Positions 1 through 11,376 of a DNA stretch of 64,000 nt are shown here, in pieces. Location of the stretch: NCBI GenBank assembly GCA_037126765.1, contig JBBCBC010000043.1, positions 4,216,001 to 4,280,000 on the forward strand, written 5' to 3'. Source of the DNA: Stenogyne calaminthoides (Eukaryota; Streptophyta; Magnoliopsida; Lamiales; Lamiaceae). Under the pieces are notes generated by a model. That model was not told the origin of the DNA, did no database searches, and saw only the letters and a program-made list of their open reading frames with translations. Made by a program: the position numbers and the translations under genes. Numbering within the stretch: position 1 is the first letter of the stretch; every line of letters starts with the position of its first letter.

Positions 1-443
1 GGCCCAAGAATACGGCAAGATTGGGCAAGGGAAAGATAGTGTCCAAGATTTGACAAGATATATTCGCAAGATTTGGACAAGATTCTCAAGAATGGCAAGA
101 TTATATTAGATTTATTATTTTATTATGTAATTTTCGCTTTTAGTCCAATATCTTTAGATTTGAGTCAGTTAGCTTTAGATATGATTTGATTTGGTCCTTT
201 AGGATAAGTTTTTGGTCCTTTTTTCTCTATTTATATGTATTGCACGTTTTTTTTATGAATCAATGAAGAATATAACTTTTCTTTGGCAACTTTGTCAAAA
301 ATCAATCGTTCTCCTGCTGGCCTGAGCCAGGGCGTCGATTTTATCGTATTTTATTTTATAGTATTTTATATTCGTTCTCCTGCTAGCGCTAGCATGCGGT
401 AGGGCGACGAATTTATCGTGTTCCCAAATCGCGGTTCTCATCA
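1..443 (+). repeat. 5' LTR (partial) of the left-edge retrotransposon
   Basis: Matches 1833-2254 over its whole length, with a few substitutions and a small insertion near 345-395. It ends in TCATCA at 443; the internal region begins AATTGGTGCTTTC. The first bases of the LTR lie before the window. Confidence 0.75.
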
Positions 444-445
444 AA

Positions 446-1057
446 TTGGTGCTTTCATTGAGAGTATCTGAGAATCGCGATCGAAATTCTGCTACAATGT
501 CAGACCGTGAATCGATTGAGTTGGAGAGGAGACTTGATCGGCTGGAGATTCAGGCGACGAACGCGGAAAAAAAGCTTGACTCAATTGGGGCTTCCCTGTC
601 CAAGTTGGAGCACAAGATGAGGAAACTGCATCGCCGATTAACTAATTCTAATTCTTCGTCAGAAAAATCCCCGCACCGAACTTCACGACGTCACCGCCAC
701 AAGCCGTATACCTCTGAAATTTCAGAGATTGCGCCGCCTGTTATCATTCCGTCACCATCACAAACCTCCGTACCATCATCACCATCACGCACCAACACCC
801 CACCCGCAAAACCGCTGCAACCAGATTTCCCCTCGCGCCATCGCAGCGTGACGCTATTGTCGACCCCAATCCCACAAACCAGAAACCTCTCGACCCAGAC
901 CGCCTTCAATTGCTGGAAATCCGAACATCGTTCAGCCACTTACGCCGATCGCCGCCTCGCGATTTTGGACTCTCTAAAATTGCCTCTATGCGCGGATGAT
1001 ATTGCAGTGGCCGCTTTTGGTGAAGAATCACGATCGGCTCAGTTGAAGGTAAGTTAG
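446..1057 (+). CDS. Retrotransposon internal ORF 1, gag-like or unknown, coiled-coil start
   Basis: An open frame of 203 codons begins right after the 5' LTR. A second ATG at codon 18 (MSDRES) is a plausible start. The first 80 residues of that product are rich in E, R, K and L with heptad-like spacing, suggesting a coiled coil. A basic stretch and a long S/T/P-rich disordered segment (about residues 70-150) follow. No zinc knuckle or catalytic motif is visible. The frame ends in AAG-GTAAGT-TAG, a strong splice-donor consensus overlapping the stop, so the product might be spliced to a downstream exon. Its position suggests a gag-type role, but that is inference; I do not recognise the family. 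Confidence 0.45.
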   Translation: MVLSLRVSENRDRNSATMSDRESIELERRLDRLEIQATNAEKKLDSIGASLSKLEHKMRKLHRRLTNSNSSSEKSPHRTSRRHRHKPYTSEISEIAPPVIIPSPSQTSVPSSPSRTNTPPAKPLQPDFPSRHRSVTLLSTPIPQTRNLSTQTAFNCWKSEHRSATYADRRLAILDSLKLPLCADDIAVAAFGEESRSAQLKVS

Positions 1058-1060
1058 AAG

Positions 1061-1871
1061 ATGACTTATTTGGGCCAGCAAGTCTTTTTTGATAGACATG
1101 GGCCTGCAAATTTAATTACACCAGTTGAGCCTTCTTTTGAGAATTCTGATTTAATTTCTACTAGCCCTCGACAACTTGATAATAGTTCTGGATCAGATTT
1201 GGGTTACGTTTTCTTTGGGCCCTTTTCGGCTACTGGAGAGAATTTTCATGAAGATTTTGATGGCCCATACTTAATTAATGGATGTAACGAGCATGATGAA
1301 TCTAATTTTCATGATGGGACTTTTATTTTTTCAAATGTTTTCAAATGGACTGGATAATTCTTGTAAGTCAGAATTCTATGAAGGGCCACCTATTTATGAT
1401 GAAGAGCAGCCGGTAGTAAAGGTCATGCCTTCCATTTCCAATGTCGAGTTTGAAGAGCAATCCGTAAATGATCCCGTAGTTCCAGTTTATGCCACCGAGC
1501 CCGAAGACGAGACATACCAAGTTTTTGATATGGCGTTTGACAAAATTCGCCTAAATGATGATGAAGGTTATATCTCCCATAATAATTATTATTATTTTAT
1601 AATTAATGATAGTTATTTTGTTGGCAGTACTTTGAAAAAATCGCACTATCGCCTAAAGATTTTTGGCCACACCCGAACAACTGATAATTTTGAGCTAAAT
1701 AATTTGGTGGCAATAAGTCGGCGATTAGATGAAGGGGAGATTTTAGGCTCGATAAGAGAGCGTTCCCAGAATTGGTCCTTGAGGACAAGGACAGTCTTAA
1801 AGGGGACGGGAATGATGCGAACGAGGGTTTTGGGCCCAAGAATACGACAAGATTGGGCAAGGGGAAGATAG
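1061..1871 (+). pseudogene. Retrotransposon internal ORF 2, acidic, frame-broken
   Basis: Two overlapping open frames (1061-1357 and 1278-1871) look like one protein split by a frame change near 1350. The first part is rich in D, E, F, P and S; the second continues acidic and ends inside the 3' LTR. No enzymatic motif is seen. It lies four bases after ORF 1 and shares its direction. It may be a gag-associated or captured sequence. Function unknown. Confidence 0.35.
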
Positions 1872-2254
1872 TGTCCAAGATTTGGCAAGATATATTCGCA
1901 AGATTTGGGCAAGATCCTCAAGAATGGCAAGATTCTCTTAGATTTATCATTTTATTATGTAATTTTCGTTTTTAGTCCAATATCTTTAGATTTGAGTCGG
2001 TTAGCTTTAGATATGATTTGATTTGGTCCTTTAGGATAAGTTTTTGGTCATTTTTTCTCTATTTATATGTATTGCGCGTTTTTTTTATGAATCGATGAAG
2101 AATATAACTTTTCTTTGGCAACTTTGTCAAAAATCAATCGTTCTCCTATTGGCCTGAGCCATGGAGTCGATTTTATCGTGTTTTATATTCGTTCTCCTAC
2201 TAGCCTGAGCTAGGGCGACAAATTTATCGTGTTCCCAAATCGCGGTTCTCATCA
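1813..2254 (+). repeat. 3' LTR of the left-edge retrotransposon
   Basis: Starts about TGATGCGAACG after a purine tract and ends TCATCA at 2254. It is a direct repeat of 1-443. The start is inferred because the partner LTR is truncated. Confidence 0.7.
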
Positions 2255-2775
2255 AGGCGTCAGGGTCCTCGAAAATCAATTGTAATTGATAAAATTTTGC
2301 ATGCATGCAATGCAATTTAAACTAGTCATGTTGGGAATGCACTTGGCGAAAATATCTTCGAACTTGAAACTTGTGAACTGTAGCATGTGATGCATGTGTC
2401 ATATATCATGTAATCAACTTTTTCATGATCAATGCAACTTGAACTTGAACTGTAATATGTGATGAATGTACCATATATCATGTGATCATTTTTTTTAATG
2501 ATCAAATTGTAAAATAGTTTATAAATTTTCATGTCATACCTTGGAGTTATAGCGAGTTGGAGGTGGTGGATGCAATAACATATACTCAATAATGCATGAT
2601 TTAAAATTCTTTTACCAAAAAGATTTTTCTTGACTCAAAACGTAAGAGATTTTTTTTTAATACTCAATAATGCATGATTTAAATTCATTTGCAAAAATAT
2701 TTTTTCTCGACATAAAAAGTAAAATTTTTTATTTTAACAAGTCTACAAGAACGTAGACCTGCTCTGATACCACTC
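2255..2775. repeat. Non-coding stretch with two local tandem duplications
   Basis: No gene seen. About 2355-2510 holds two imperfect copies of a 70-75 bp unit containing ATATATCATGT. About 2580-2735 holds two copies of a unit starting ACTCAATAATGCATGATTTA, 78-80 bp apart. Part of this may be internal sequence of the gypsy element whose LTR begins at 2776. Confidence 0.55.
2761..2772 (-). other. Primer-binding site of gypsy-type element
   Basis: On the minus strand this reads TGGTATCAGAGC, the usual complement of plant initiator-methionine tRNA. It lies four bases beyond the LTR end at 2776, so the LTR to its right is the 5' LTR of a minus-strand element. Confidence 0.7.
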
Positions 2776-5700
2776 TGTCACATCCCGATTTTTCGTAGGC
2801 TTTTGAATGTTAATTTAAATAAAAATATGCAGTGGAAGTAAATATTAAAACATGAAACATTTTGAACTTTATACTGGATCACTGAAAATTTATTTATCTC
2901 AAATAAAATTTAATACAATAACAGGGATGCGACTCTTATTTAAATAAAAATAATTTAAATATTAAAGCTAATATTTTGTGTATAAAATAACATGAATCAA
3001 TTTTTAAATGAAATCAATGGCTGGATAAAATTTAATTAACCACTTGAGGCGATCCACCTTTCCCTCCACCACACTCCTTCTTAATTTGGAAAATGTTAAT
3101 AAGATTGGGGTGAGCAAAACCACTAGCTCAATGAGGTTCCCTTTGTCACAGTTAAACATTAAATAAAATCATCAACTCACATAACATACATACCATATAC
3201 TTGTTCCATGGCTATACTGTTGGTCCCGTGAAAAACCATGTAATGCATATAAAATAGGGGTGAGGGAATAGTGATACCAATTTTTTGTTTTAAAACGATG
3301 TGTTTTGCTTATCATCAAATGCATGTGACAAGTAAAAACATATAGCAGTAAAGAACACATGATTTTTATAGTGGTTCGGAGTCCAACTCCTACATCCACT
3401 CTTCCTTATCAGCAGGGGCACCAACTTAACCAACTGGACTTAGTTTAACGTGTTAGTCCAACACCTTACAGATGTTTAATGAGCTCTGACTCTCACGGGA
3501 CTTATCTCCCTCACAGGATTGCCTACCCTCCCTTGCGGGATTGCTTAGATGTTTAACGAGTTCTCACTCACACCCAGAAAGTAAGCTAGTCCAACTAACT
3601 TACAATCCTTGCTTAACAAAACTTAACCTAACACTCGGTTTGGGTAAAGATTGTTTGGTGTCCAACTAGGGTGAGATTTTCCCTTACATTTGTTTAGCCT
3701 TAATGCTAAGGATGGAAAAATCTCTCTAAGCTTAGGATATTACATTTGTGCTTAGATCTAGGATAAAACACTATTGAATATATGCGTGTATTTCTTGCTC
3801 AGTGTTCTATGGTGGAAATGCTGGATGATTTGGCTTTGAAGCTCAATGGTGTTTTTCACGCATTTCTCACACTTAATAATGAAGGAAGAACTTGTATTTA
3901 TAGTGTGGATTTGAATGTTACCGTTGGATGGAGTCACATTCAAATCCATACTATTTTGTACTTTCTCGACTTTTTTGGTGATTGTCTTCCTCTCATTGGT
4001 CTGACAATTTGAATCTCGCTATAATCTTTGAGGATTACGATCCTCAGCTTTCTCGAACTAAGGCTTCCTTGGACTCAGAATTCTTGACTCAGCAGACTTC
4101 TCTTCAGTGGACCTTGTCTGATCAGGCATACTGACACTCAGGCTAACTGAGTTAAGCTCTTCTGACTTCAGACATCCTGACCCTCGTGTCACTTGACTCG
4201 AGTTATCGATCATCGATGATACAGTTCTCAGTGAACATGTCTTCAGATGACTTGTCTTCACGTGACTTGTCCTCTGAGGACGTCAGATCAGGTGACTTCT
4301 TCTCTCAGTGAACTTGTCTTCAGTGGACTTGTGCACTTCATCTAAACCATGTCTTGTCTGATCTTTGTTCAACCTCATCTGATCTCGATCACGTCTGATC
4401 TCGATCAACCTCGTCTGCAGCCTTGTCTGATCTTGATCATCTTCTTCTGATTTCATGAGTTCCCCCTTAGCTAGTTCTCTCGTTCCCCCTTAACTTGTTA
4501 TCTGTAAATTAGCTTGAATAACATAAGTTGATAATGTTTTGGCATAATTCATCAAAACTAAAATATCCCAACATATATCATGGATGCGCTGGCTATACCA
4601 ACGATGCACTGGCTATACCAGAGATGCACTGGCTAAACCAGAGATGCGTGGTTTCCCACGAATAAACATGCGTCAACGAGTGATTTGAAAAGTCACAACA
4701 TGCGCTAACGAAAATCATATTGTACAATGCATCAAGTAACAATTAAATCCACATGAACATCTAAAAGTGACAAATCATGCCAATCATCTATGAGAAGAAA
4801 ACTCCACCTAGAATTAATGTCGCGGATGTGAATGATATGCAATGAGATATCTTTATTCCTTGCGCCTAAAATAATAATAAGTCTTACTATTATTTACTAA
4901 ATAATAATTATCTGTTATTCTAACTCATAATTTAATAAAGTAAAAGTAGTTAATCGTACTACCTTGGCCGAGAAGTTTTTAAAGGTCAAAATTTATGAAT
5001 ATATATTTTAAAAACAATTAAATGAATTGAATCCTTCTTTTTCGAAGGATAACTCTGAAAATCAAAAGACTTAAACTTTTTACATTAAAATATTTTGAAT
5101 AGAGTATTTGGATCATGTATGTGGCCAATTGCAAATCCGAAAACCGCAACGAAACTGAACAGTATTTGGACTTTGAAGCAATTAAAATTGAACTTTCATT
5201 AAAATCATTTAATATACTTAAAATCAGAAAATTGAATAAAACTTGAAAGGCTAAGAGAAGTAATTTGTACCACTTTATTAAAGACGAACAGAGGACAGCC
5301 AACTCTACAGAAAATCCAACTCAAAGTTTTACGATGAAAAATATTTTTCGTGTGTTTTGATTTTATGAAAAGGGGCCTCTATTAATAGGGATGAAAATAT
5401 ATTTTCTAGTGAAATTGGGACTTGAATATATCTTGAAAATCTTGAGATTTGATTCTTGTAGATAAAAATAAAATTTTGAATATATCTTTTATAAAATCTA
5501 ACTATTAAATAAATTAATAATAATAATTATTATGGAGGAAAGGACGGCCGAAAATTGTAACATCACACATATTAATGTTGATAATCTTTTAAAAAATAAT
5601 AATTAGGATTTAAAAACGAATCTGGATTATAAATTTTAATAAAACAATAAGTTTGACCCTTTTATGTATAAAGAATGATTAAAATGAAATTTAAGATTTA

Positions 5701-5940
5701 AGTTTAAAATCTCCCACGTAGATCTTGCACGATTGTTTTCTTGGAAAAATTTGGAATTTAAATCTCTTGTAAATTTTGTAAAGATGTGATAAGAAGTTGG
5801 AGGAAAATCTAAAATTTTGGTAAAAATATCTCTTGTAAATATTGAAAGATAAATTTAAATTTTAAAGGTATAGGAAAAATCTCTTAGGATTTAAAAAAAA
5901 AATAAAAATATAACTGACTTGAAATTTTCGGGATGTTACA
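2776..5940 (-). mobile_element. Gypsy-type LTR, long (3.2 kb), minus strand
   Basis: The left end reads TGTCACATCCCGA and the right end TCGGGATGTTACA, the inverted termini typical of plant Ty3/gypsy LTRs with TGTNACANCCC ends. A primer-binding site abuts the left end on the minus strand. About 1.3 kb is contributed by a nested copia-like LTR (about 3286-4573). The host LTR holds short tandem motifs near 4580-4640 (GATGCACTGGCTATACCA repeats). No coding domain is present and no partner LTR lies in the window. Confidence 0.6.
3286..4573 (-). mobile_element. Nested copia-like LTR fragment
   Basis: The right end, read on the minus strand, starts TGTTGGGATATTTTAG, a typical copia LTR start. The left end gives ...AAAACA, followed about five bases on by TTGGTATCA, which resembles a primer-binding site. 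The body has many short CTGATC / GACTTGTC motifs around 4080-4450. No matching target duplication was found, so the insertion is probably truncated or rearranged. Confidence 0.45.
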
Positions 5941-6151
5941 ACCTATCAACGGTTCGATTCCCATGTTCATTTTTTTGTATTCTATTGATGTTTCACTCTG
6001 TTGGATTTTTAACACATGAAACCAGAATATGGTGATTTGTTAAATATTTTTTATTATTTCACGTGTCATTCATCCATATTATGAAATACAAAGCGTAATA
6101 CCAAATATGAAACATATGAGCTGATTCCCCTATCAAGTTTGTGACCTTTTA

Positions 6152-6470
6152 GGGGAAAATGTTTTTCTAGGACAATAATTTTGGGGGGTTGTGCTTTAAG
6201 GACAATAATTTTACTGACTTGGAAAAGTAGGACAATATGTTTTAAAATCTGTAAATGTAGGACAATTGAGCCTGAATAAGCCCAAATCGGGCTGAAATAT
6301 CATGTGAAATTCGGGCTCGATTGTCCTACATTTACAGATTTTTAAAACATATTATCCTATAATTACAGATTTTAAAACATATTGTCCTATACTTACAAGT
6401 TTTAAAATATATTGTCCTATATTTCCAATAAATAAAATTATCCTTAAAACACAACCCCGTAAATTTTTCC
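6152..6470. mobile_element. Hairpin MITE, 30-bp-unit family, copy 1
   Basis: A near-palindrome. Each arm is built of 30-bp units (GGACAATATGTTTTAAAATC type) around a core with AATAAGCCCAAATCGGGCTG. The ends are GGGGAAAAT and its inverse. The same family occurs at about 12 places in this window; the copies at 19196 and 30532 show 9-bp target duplications, pointing to a Mutator-like MITE. Confidence 0.7.
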
Positions 6471-7077
6471 TTAGAAAATTTGACGCGTTTTATTATTTTT
6501 TTCCAATATGAATGACTTCTATGGCTAATTTTGGCATGACTATGATTTCATCCATAAAATTCAAAATGATCCCATAGCTTTTCATCTTTCTTCAAAATTG
6601 TCCCAAAAAAATTTGATGTGAGAAATTAGACCAAATTTTTCGTGAATAATACAATTTTTGTACCAGAATTCACCGGAACCACATAATGACATTGTTTCAT
6701 CTCATGCACTGGGCACGTGTGCTTCTTTCTCCGGGCGGAAATGCTAATTATATTAACAATAACTCATGAGTTTTTTTTTTTAGTGGAATGCAATTTCGAA
6801 AATTCCATGTCACTAATTCCAATTAAATAAAGATTAATTTCAACAATATTAGTAATAACAATTTTGAGACAAAATCATGTTCTTCCCCAAATCATCAAGT
6901 GCATATTCTTCTTCATTTTGCAATTTAAATTTGGGATATTCGATCCTCTTTGTAACGAGACCTAAGCCGATATTTGTCTTCTCTTTTTCACGATTTTTCG
7001 ATATAGAGGAGCTTCATCAATTTTATTATCTCGTCGAAGCATTTTCCGTTTCGATTTTGGGTGTGATTTGGGTGTTT
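6471..7077. other. AT-rich spacer, no gene recognised
   Basis: No open frame with a recognisable domain and no repeat ends. A short plus-strand frame at 6877-7119 runs into the LTR at 7083 and looks accidental. Confidence 0.5.
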
Positions 7078-7082
7078 CGATT

Positions 7083-7264
7083 TGTAAAGATAATTAGGAT
7101 ATCACCGTTAATGAGGTGATGAGAGGATATTCCACTATATATAAGGATACAATTACAACAATCAAGACCAAGAATTAAGGAAAGGTCAAACAGAATTAAA
7201 TACAAGATCTAATCTATAATTACAAAGCAATTATCATTAATATACATATCAATTATCCTTAATT
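7083..7264 (-). repeat. 3' LTR of the 7-11 kb copia element
   Basis: Nearly identical to 10811-10992 except for a cluster of differences near 7114-7124 (GAGGTGATGAG versus GAAGCATTTAG). Begins TGTAAAGATAATTAGGATAT on the plus strand. Confidence 0.85.
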
Positions 7265-7383
7265 AAGCGTTGCGTGGGGTGAAGACAAACAAGCTTGGAA
7301 CGAAAAGCTGATGAAGATGAGATGGAACAAAAACGCGTGGAAATCTTGGCGAAACTAGTTCACGAACAAAGTGATAGTCCAGA

Positions 7384-8437
7384 TCAATGTGTTTTGCTCA
7401 TTTGAATAAAAATAGCACTCTTGTTGTCACACAAGACGGTTGAGATTTTTGAGCTTTTTAAACAAAAAATAAAATTTTTACGGTAAAAGGTTGTTTCTTT
7501 TTGAGATTTCGCCAAGAAAGATTGAGTAACCGTGACGTGGATGTCCGGTTTCAATGCAACGAGCCTAATCGGCAAGTACCCAATGACGGCGGACTTGCCG
7601 AATAAAGGATAAGCCAAATTTGTATGCCCTTCACATAACATAAAAATTAATAGCATTAAAATGATCATCCGTCGATGAGTGAAGAAATTGACTAACAACA
7701 TTCACAAAGATAACGATAAATCCGGGCGGGTAATATTCGGTGCCAGAGCCCCAACTAAAGAGCGATATAAGGTGGGATCGTGGGCGGCTGAGCCATCACT
7801 TACCAAAACCTCTCTAGGCGGCAAGGGGTGGAAGCGGTTTGGAATCAATAGTTTTTTGTTCCAAAATGTCAATAGCATATTTCGCGCCAACAAAAAAGAC
7901 CATCTGAAGTAAACGAGACCTCAAGACCAAGGAAATAGTTAAGACGCCCCAAATCCTTAATAGCAAATTCCTTTTGCAATGAATGTTTTGAGCATGTCAC
8001 CATCATTTCTGTGATAATTATATCATCTACGTATAAGAGTAGATAGAGAATAGAAGTACCTCGAATGAGATAGAACAAAGATGAGTCGGATCGACTCGCC
8101 AAATCAAGTGAAGAGATATGTACTAAATCGTTGAAACCAAGCAAGAGGGGCTTGTTTAGGACCATACAATGCCTTCTTTAGGCGACAAACATGATCGAGG
8201 AAAAGCGTGGATCAACAAATCCCGGAGGTTGAGCCATGAAAAGCGGGTTTGTCAAGAAATCCATTGAGAAATGCATTCTTGACATATAAGCGATTCAACG
8301 AAAATATTTAAGAGCAAGAATTTCGAAAAATTTGGACTTGAATGAAATTTGAATGTATGATGAAAATTGAGTAAACCCCGTGCCACAAGAAGCTTTATGA
8401 CGTTCAATAGTGCCATCGAGAATGAAACTTGGTCCAA
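7384..8437 (-). pseudogene. Copia reverse transcriptase / RNase H remnant
   Basis: Within 7869-8165 the minus strand encodes the YVDDIII reverse-transcriptase active-site block followed by KDLGRLNYFLGLEV, diagnostic for Ty1/copia. Upstream pieces (8252-8437) match the region before it (LLVARG) but are frame-broken. Downstream, 7384-7701 carries the RNase H motif VLCDNKSAI, and the frame running past 7384 still shows a decayed DYHFVRE block. Several frameshifts separate these pieces, so no functional polyprotein remains. Confidence 0.8.
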
Positions 8438-9297
8438 AAACCCGCCAGAACCAACAATATTAGTGCGTTTACAAGATCCCGTATTATTACGACGTGAATC
8501 AATCTCTTCAAAGCGACAACCATTCGGAGATTTGGCGGCGGATTTAAAATGATCGGAGAGGATAGCAAAGCGGTAAGAAGATTTGGCGGGGCTTGAACAC
8601 CCGGCATGGGCAGCGTCACCATAGGATGGGACGGGCCCTGTTAACCGGGATTAGTTTGCAACAGAGGGTTCGGGGAGCGGATTTGATTTGAACTCGATGG
8701 GAGCTCGTAAAAAATGATGTGGGGCGAAACAAGCGGCGATGACAGGGGCGGGTGGACTCGGGGGCGTGGAGCCGCGACGATAGTACCAGTTTTTTTTAGC
8801 GAGAATCGGAGAAAGGAAAATACTTCATCAAATTGAGCATGCCTCGATAAAAAATTTTATGAAAGTGCTCAGAAAGATGCAAGGCCGACTTTTGGGTGCC
8901 AACTTTTTGTTAAACATAGTCCCTCAAAAATGGATAAATTTCAAGCGGTTTAAAATTGGCATAGTTTGAAATCGATGCAGATGAACGATTAATAACATAA
9001 ACTGCAATGGGCAAAAGCATCAAACCACAATGAGGAGACATGTGAATGAAATAACATAGAAAGACCAAAATAATATAATCTTAAGGCGTTACGCCCGCCC
9101 CATTTATTGGAAAGTGTATGGACATGAGAGGCGATGAAGAATGCCATGTAGTGACATAAATTCACGGACTCTAGAATTCACAAATTACGTAAATCACTTT
9201 GGAAAACCTTGATTTTTTTCATAACAAAAGCATGAAATTTCACCAAAATATCATACGGACTTTAACGAAGGGATAAATCCAAGAGAAACGAGAATGA

Positions 9298-9669
9298 TCA
9301 TCCACAAAAAACAACATAATATTTAAACCCAGCAGACGAAATAACTGGAGCCGGGCCCCACAGATCACAATGGACTAAGTCAAGCACTGCATCAGCACGT
9401 TTTTCATTTAACAAAAAAGGTAAACATTTGCTCTTAGCCAACACAAGAGGAACAAAGTGTATCGGTAATAAAAAGTAATAGACAAGCGGCCTAACTTTTG
9501 CAATAAAGAAATAATAGTAAGCGGGACATGCCCCAAAACGAAGATGCCATAAATCAAAGCTAGCCTTCAAGTTTTTATTCTTAATTGCTGCAATTAGCGC
9601 CGGGACACCCCGATCAAGCAAATATAGACCTTTATCACACCTTCCTTGAGCCATAATTTTCTTTGTCAC
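9298..9669 (-). pseudogene. Copia GAG-pre-integrase / integrase N-terminal remnant
   Basis: The minus strand encodes LWHLRFGA, the GAG-pre-integrase signature. The CxxC zinc-binding part is degenerate, followed by LPF and then VHCDLWGPAP, the start of the copia integrase core. The histidine after LRFG and the cysteines are altered, so the zinc finger is dead. It lies upstream of the reverse-transcriptase remnant, as in copia elements. Confidence 0.75.
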
Positions 9670-10810
9670 CCGGTTCTGAATGGCAAAGAACTTATCGTGA
9701 GAATTCGGTGTTCAACTTAGAAAACAACCAATACATCCAAAGCAATTTTACATCCCGGATAATTTCAATATGCGAAATATTTAAAGCGAGAACCATTACC
9801 AACAATATGAAACCGTTTTTATAAGGTCAAAGGATTCAAGAGCGGATGTCCGAATATTTTGTGAAGCCAAAGTCCAAATACCAATTCGACATGAGTGATT
9901 AAAGGCTGAAACAAGATTCGAGCATCAATAAATTGAGAGCATTTATTCGCGATAATGTTCATAATTGATATTACCCCATTTCCACCACGATTATCGGTTT
10001 TACCCGAATTAAAAAACCCAGAAATCTGCGGACGATTGTTAGAATGCTAAAAATGTTGTTGTTGAAACCCAAAGAGAAAGAGAAGAGAATCGCTTTAGGA
10101 TGACTTTTTTGCCGAAGTTTGCACCCGTGAAGCGTCGCCGAAGATGGAGAACCACCCTCCATAAAGACGCAACATCATCTCAAACCGACGAGCTTGATGA
10201 AGCAAGGTCGCGAAAAATGTGGTCGGCGCCATTCGAATGCCTAACCCTCGTAAGAACCAATTTTGCCGGTTTCATCAGTCATTGATCACTTAAGTTTTTA
10301 AATTTCCGACCATAGTCGATCATTTAATCATTTCGAGAGAAAGCAACTCCTACGTAGTTGATGGGTGTGAGAAGCGGATTCTGCAAGAAAGTCGTCGAAT
10401 GGGAGGTTTTTAAGCAATTTCTTGTCTTTTCATACGCCATGCAAGAAACGCGGATTAGGTTTCAAAACAAAGAATCGTGATTTGGGATGGAATTTTTCGA
10501 TCCATCAAAAAACCCATTCAATTTTATCGATACCACATCAAGTAAGTAGAGGGTTCGATTTGATCGGTATCATAGAGAGCATAGTGTTTCGGGAGTTTCG
10601 GAGAGAGAGGATGGGGCGTTGCGGCTAATTTAGGGTTGCAGAGGATTAGGGTTTGGGAGGGAAGGGAGAAGAAGACGGAAAATCTTGCTAGAAGAGACGA
10701 GTCTAGCAAAAACGGCGCGGCGGAGGGGACCAGTCCGGCGAGCTTATACAAGGGAAGGAAGCGGTGGTCGATCAAAAATTTTAGGTACTAGAATCGGAGG
10801 CTCGATACCA

Positions 10811-10992
10811 TGTAAAGATAATTAGGATATCACCGTTAATGAAGCATTTAGAGGATATTCCACTATATATAAGGATACAATTACAACAATCAAGACCAAG
10901 AATTAAGGAAAGGTCAAACAGAATTAAATACAAGATCTAATCTATAATTACAAAGCAATTATCATTAATATACATATCAATTATCCTTAATA
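10811..10992 (-). repeat. 5' LTR of the 7-11 kb copia element
   Basis: 182-bp partner of 7083-7264. On the minus strand it is followed within a few bases by TGGTATCGAGC (primer-binding site). The target duplication CGATT follows at 10993-10997. Confidence 0.85.
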
Positions 10993-11094
10993 CGATTTCA
11001 TCTAGATAAGTCCCTTATCAATTTCTAATTTTGATTGCGCATTTATCTCCAATTCTGCCAATTTTTTTTATTTTTGTTTAACCAAAGTCCCTTA

Positions 11095-11376
11095 TCAATT
11101 TCTCCTGGGACCAAATCTGCAATTTACCCTCATATATACTGTCATAGTCATTCCGGTGTCATCCACCTTACCAGTCTTTCTAATATAATTAGCAATATCA
11201 TGTAATATATCATGCATCTTACAATTTTCTATTAGTCTCTCAAAATCAAACTTAGTATTTTTAGGAAAGACATTGCAATATGTAGAAGCAATATTAAGAG
11301 ATATTCGCACATGTCTAATAACCAAGCAAAGTATATGTGAAATATATATGAGAAAATGGAACCCAATCATTAGCAA
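11095..11376 (-). pseudogene. NLR disease-resistance gene fragment with MHD motif
   Basis: The minus strand encodes YCNVFPKNTKFDFERLIENC followed by KMHDILHDIANYI. This matches the end of an NB-ARC domain: the YCxxFPK motif, then the MHD motif. The WMAEGF segment normally between them (roughly 50 residues) is missing. No P-loop, coiled coil or LRR is present. A related scrap lies at 22960-23080, also 3' of a GH1 gene, so the fragment may predate the GH1 duplication. Non-functional. Confidence 0.6.

Larger units (their letters stand above)
1..2254 (+). mobile_element. Small non-autonomous LTR retrotransposon, left end cut by window edge
   Basis: Two direct repeats, at 1-443 and about 1813-2254, are nearly identical and both end in TCATCA. 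They flank 1.37 kb of internal DNA. Just before the right repeat lies a purine-rich tract (about 1799-1812, AAAGGGGACGGGA), as expected of a polypurine tract. The internal region has no recognisable protease, integrase or reverse transcriptase, so the element must have relied on another element's enzymes. It resembles the TRIM / TR-GAG size class. The target duplication cannot be tested because the left end lies outside the window. Confidence 0.75.
7083..10992 (-). mobile_element. Decayed Ty1/copia retrotransposon with 5-bp target duplication
   Basis: Two 182-bp LTRs (7083-7264 and 10811-10992) flank about 3.5 kb. CGATT is duplicated at 7078-7082 and 10993-10997. On the minus strand the 5' LTR is followed at once by TGGTATCGAGC, a near match to the initiator-tRNA primer site. 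Minus-strand remnants appear in copia order: GAG-pre-integrase and integrase start (9298-9669), reverse transcriptase (about 7870-8440), RNase H (about 7340-7470). Many frameshifts and stops make it non-autonomous today. At 3.9 kb it is shorter than a full copia, so parts are deleted. Confidence 0.85.

Noticed and set aside
1..2254. Simple tandem duplication of a genomic segment
   Set aside because: The repeats end in CA, a purine tract precedes the right copy, and the layout fits LTRs better.
2776..5940. Solo LTR
   Set aside because: A primer-binding site abuts it on the minus strand, so some internal element DNA was retained.
6877..7119. 80-codon plus-strand frame, hydrophobic start
   Set aside because: Runs into the copia LTR at 7083 and shows no homology I recognise.
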